From Candidatus Chloroploca mongolica (lineage in GTDB: Bacteria; Chloroflexota; Chloroflexia; Chloroflexales; Chloroflexaceae), in contig NZ_SIJK02000009.1 of the NCBI RefSeq assembly GCF_004762035.2, positions 12,181-76,180 on the forward strand: a stretch of 64,000 bases of DNA. The letters are read 5' to 3'. Position numbers and translations under genes: made by a program. Positions 62,239 to 64,000 of this stretch are shown one piece after another (within the stretch, counting starts at the first letter, position 1; every line of letters starts with the position of its first letter). Below the pieces are notes generated by a model, which saw only the letters and a list, made by a program, of their open reading frames with translations, ran no database searches and was not told the DNA's origin.

Positions 62239-63075
62239 TTATGGCGTCTCAAGGGCTGACGCTTCCCCTTTGAGCTCGGTAAAACGACTAACAATGTCAT
62301 TATACTTTAGCTCACTGATATGGACATAACGAATCTGCCCCTCGGGATCGATAAAGAAACTGGTTGGCAAGGGAAAGACGCGATAGGCATTGGTGATGTC
62401 ACCTTCAAGATCGAGCACAATGGGGAACGTCACCCCATATTGATCAAGAAAAGCCTGAACATCATCAGTATCCTGCCCCCGGCTCAACTCATCGCGCGTC
62501 AGGTTCACGCCGATGACCGCAAACCCCTGATCGCTAAGGTCGTTATGGGCTGCCTGCAAGGCGGGCAGTTCACGTTTGCATGGCTCACACCAGGTTCCCC
62601 AGAAGTTGAGCAGAATGACCTTGCCACGATACGCTTCCAGGTTGAGTGTGCTTCCGTCGAGCGTTGGCGCATCGAAGCCAGGGGCGGCTCGCCGCATTTC
62701 GGCCATCGCCTGGGTCTCGGGTTGGCTTTCACCACCTGTCATGATCCAGATCGTTGCCACAAGAATGATCGCTGCCAGGACACCTGTGATGGCAAACCCG
62801 ATTTCGCGTGGAGTCAGCCCCCGGCGTTCCCCACTATCGGTGGGTTGCTTCATCTGAAGGCTTGCGTCGTAGGCCTGGCGCTGTTGCGGATCACGTAAGA
62901 CCCGATAGGCGCGTTCAAGTTCAGCGCTGCGTTCGGTCGCGACTTTGACCAGTTCAGGATCAAGTTCGGTCACCCGTTCGGGATTGTACCGTTCGCGCTG
63001 GCGCGCATACGCTTCGGCAATTACGTCGTCGCTTGCCCCGGGTTCGATACCCAGGAGCGTATAATACGTTACCAT
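62239..63075 (-). CDS. Membrane fusion of an HPD-less J domain and a TlpA/ResA-type thioredoxin
   Basis: 278 residues from ATG 63075 (MVTYYTLLGIEPGASDDVIAEAY). Residues 1-70 follow a DnaJ J domain through helix IV (SAELERAYRVLRDPQQRQAYD), but the HPD motif that activates Hsp70 is replaced by Asn31-Pro32-Glu33. A membrane helix follows (EIGFAITGVLAAIILVATIWIM). The C-terminal thioredoxin domain reads APGFDAPTLDGSTLNLEAYRGKVILLNFWGTWCEPCKRELPAL with the CEPC redox pair, and PTSFFIDPEGQIRYV. The J part faces the cytoplasm and the thioredoxin part the outside. It could reduce cytochrome or other extracytoplasmic disulfides. Confidence 0.88.
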   Translation of the reverse strand: MVTYYTLLGIEPGASDDVIAEAYARQRERYNPERVTELDPELVKVATERSAELERAYRVLRDPQQRQAYDASLQMKQPTDSGERRGLTPREIGFAITGVLAAIILVATIWIMTGGESQPETQAMAEMRRAAPGFDAPTLDGSTLNLEAYRGKVILLNFWGTWCEPCKRELPALQAAHNDLSDQGFAVIGVNLTRDELSRGQDTDDVQAFLDQYGVTFPIVLDLEGDITNAYRVFPLPTSFFIDPEGQIRYVHISELKYNDIVSRFTELKGEASALETP

Positions 63076-63149
63076 ATCATATACTCCGCTTATCATTGTA
63101 GCATGAGCTTTTACCTTTTTGAACCCTCGCTTTGAGGTGGGGTAAAACT

Positions 63150-63208
63150 GGCTCTTCGTGAGGGGCACACAGCCAGCTTAGCTGGCTGTGTGCCCCTCAC
63201 GAAGAGCC
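63150..63208. repeat. Perfect 28-bp inverted repeat between the TPR and J-domain genes
   Basis: Arms 63150-63177 and 63181-63208 pair without mismatch around ACAGCCAGC-tta-GCTGGCTGT. It lies 33 bases downstream of the TPR gene stop (minus strand) and is one of the longest members of the shared-apex family. Confidence 0.9.
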
Positions 63209-63241
63209 ATGTCTGGGACATGCGCTCCTTTTACTCGGTTG

Positions 63242-64000
63242 CTAACGACTATATTCCTGGATCAACTGGCGAGCCTGAAAGACGAGGTTTGGTTCGGCGT
63301 CGGGCATCACGATCAGCATCTGCCATTGGGCGAGCGCTTCGGTGATCTGTGGCGGCTCGTTGAAGGCATAACAGATGCCAGCACTGAGCAAGGCGCGCCC
63401 TTCGGTTGCATCAAGCTCAAGCGCTTTTTCGGCATGCGCGATCCCTTGTTCGACATAACTCATGTCGCTGGTGTCTTGCCCATAGTAGCAGAAGCTAGCG
63501 GCCATATCGGCATAGGCCAGCGCACTCTGCGGGTCAATTTCAGCAGCTTTTGCATAGGCATCGGCAGCCTCAAGCCAGCGCGGGAGGCGTTCGATATAGG
63601 CCTGGCGTGCGGTGGGGTCGCTGCGTGCGAGTCGTTCGCGTACGACGACCACGCTGTCATACAGGGCGTTGCCGAGCTCGATCCACGCATTGAAATTCTC
63701 GGGCACCCGTTCGGCAACCTGGCGTGCCGCCACAACCTGCCCCTCGAACTGGGCCATGACCGTGTCGAGGCTGGGGGTCGCTACGGCTGTTGGTGTCGTC
63801 AGGCTCTCGAAGCCTTGCGGCCCTGCTGCCGGGGTAATCGTGTTATTCGAGTTGAGCAACGTGATCACGAGCGTTGTCATCACAATGCCAAACGTCGCCA
63901 GGCCGACGATCAATGAGGGGACAACCCAGACCGGTAGCCCGCTTGCACTACGCTTGGCCTGGCGTCCTTTGTGGGCCTGGAGAGGCCGTGATGGACGGCC
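63242..64000 (-). CDS. Membrane-anchored TPR protein, N-terminus beyond the window
   Basis: The minus-strand frame is open from the window end to the stop at 63242 (252 codons visible). The visible start of the frame is basic (RPLQAHKGRQAKRSASG), then comes a membrane helix (LPVWVVPSLIVGLATFGIVMTTLVITLL), a Thr/Pro linker, and a TPR-like helical region: NFNAWIELGNALYDSVVV, WLEAADAYAKAAEIDPQSALAYADMA, YVEQGIAHAEKALELDATEGRALLSAG. These fit a short TPR scaffold for protein interaction outside the membrane. A TTG at 63913 could be read as a start but the frame continues upstream. Function unknown. Confidence 0.82.
   Translation of the reverse strand, partial: GRPSRPLQAHKGRQAKRSASGLPVWVVPSLIVGLATFGIVMTTLVITLLNSNNTITPAAGPQGFESLTTPTAVATPSLDTVMAQFEGQVVAARQVAERVPENFNAWIELGNALYDSVVVVRERLARSDPTARQAYIERLPRWLEAADAYAKAAEIDPQSALAYADMAASFCYYGQDTSDMSYVEQGIAHAEKALELDATEGRALLSAGICYAFNEPPQITEALAQWQMLIVMPDAEPNLVFQARQLIQEYSR

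Overview
The window looks like a chromosomal segment of a Chloroflexota bacterium, most likely of the filamentous phototroph lineage (Chloroflexales). This is inferred from the mix of genes: citramalate-type isoleucine synthesis, a form II CoxL-like protein, an F420-type LLM oxidoreductase, a biotin carboxylase/BCCP fusion, many sensor kinases and high G+C. No 16S rRNA or photosynthesis gene is present to settle it. I see no prophage, insertion sequence or CRISPR array.

Layout. 1-24.6 kb is read almost entirely from the minus strand. It starts with a poorly characterised cluster (4.7 to 0 kb): a RemA-like protein, an SRPBCC protein, a small protein, two membrane proteins and a very long acidic protein built on about 27 P-x-W-L motifs that runs off the window. 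Next come a flippase with a degenerate ComEC-like protein, ridA, an unknown 644-residue membrane protein, xseB-xseA-accB, a GHMP sugar kinase and a CPBP protease. The core of the window is a branched-chain amino acid cluster (24.2 to 13.8 kb): ilvB-ilvN-ilvC-leuA-pheA-cimA-leuC-leuD. It is preceded by a promoter, a 25-codon leader peptide rich in Leu/Val/Ile and an intrinsic terminator, which together form a classical attenuator.

24.6-34.7 kb alternates strands: galT, an incomplete BMP/nucleoside-type ABC importer, a 7TM-PAS-PAS hybrid kinase whose receiver lacks its Asp, a solo CoxL-like subunit and a CBS-CBS-ACT protein. 34.9-50.5 kb is all plus strand: thiolase, CDF metal transporter, biotin ligase, LCP ligase, MurJ, a membrane protein, GyrB, a nucleotidyltransferase-fold protein, a GAF/degenerate GGDEF protein, a secreted caspase-like protein and a GH67-like protein. 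50.6-58.5 kb (minus) has an ECF sigma factor, an acyl-CoA carboxylase alpha chain, an LLM oxidoreductase, an M20 amidohydrolase and a GAF-GAF-PAS hybrid kinase. 58.6-64 kb holds a DsbB-like protein, GlmS, tRNA-Gly(CCC), an OmpR-type regulator, a J-domain/thioredoxin membrane fusion and a partial TPR protein.

The most unusual non-coding signal is a family of intergenic inverted repeats. At about a dozen sites, long and nearly perfect stems of unrelated sequence close on a shared apex (CCAGC-NNN-GCTGG and relatives) with a three-base loop, often GTA or GAA. They sit just 3' of genes and in most gaps of the amino acid cluster. Related multi-hairpin units flank leuD, and a REP-like pair recurs at 34.0 and 48.3 kb.
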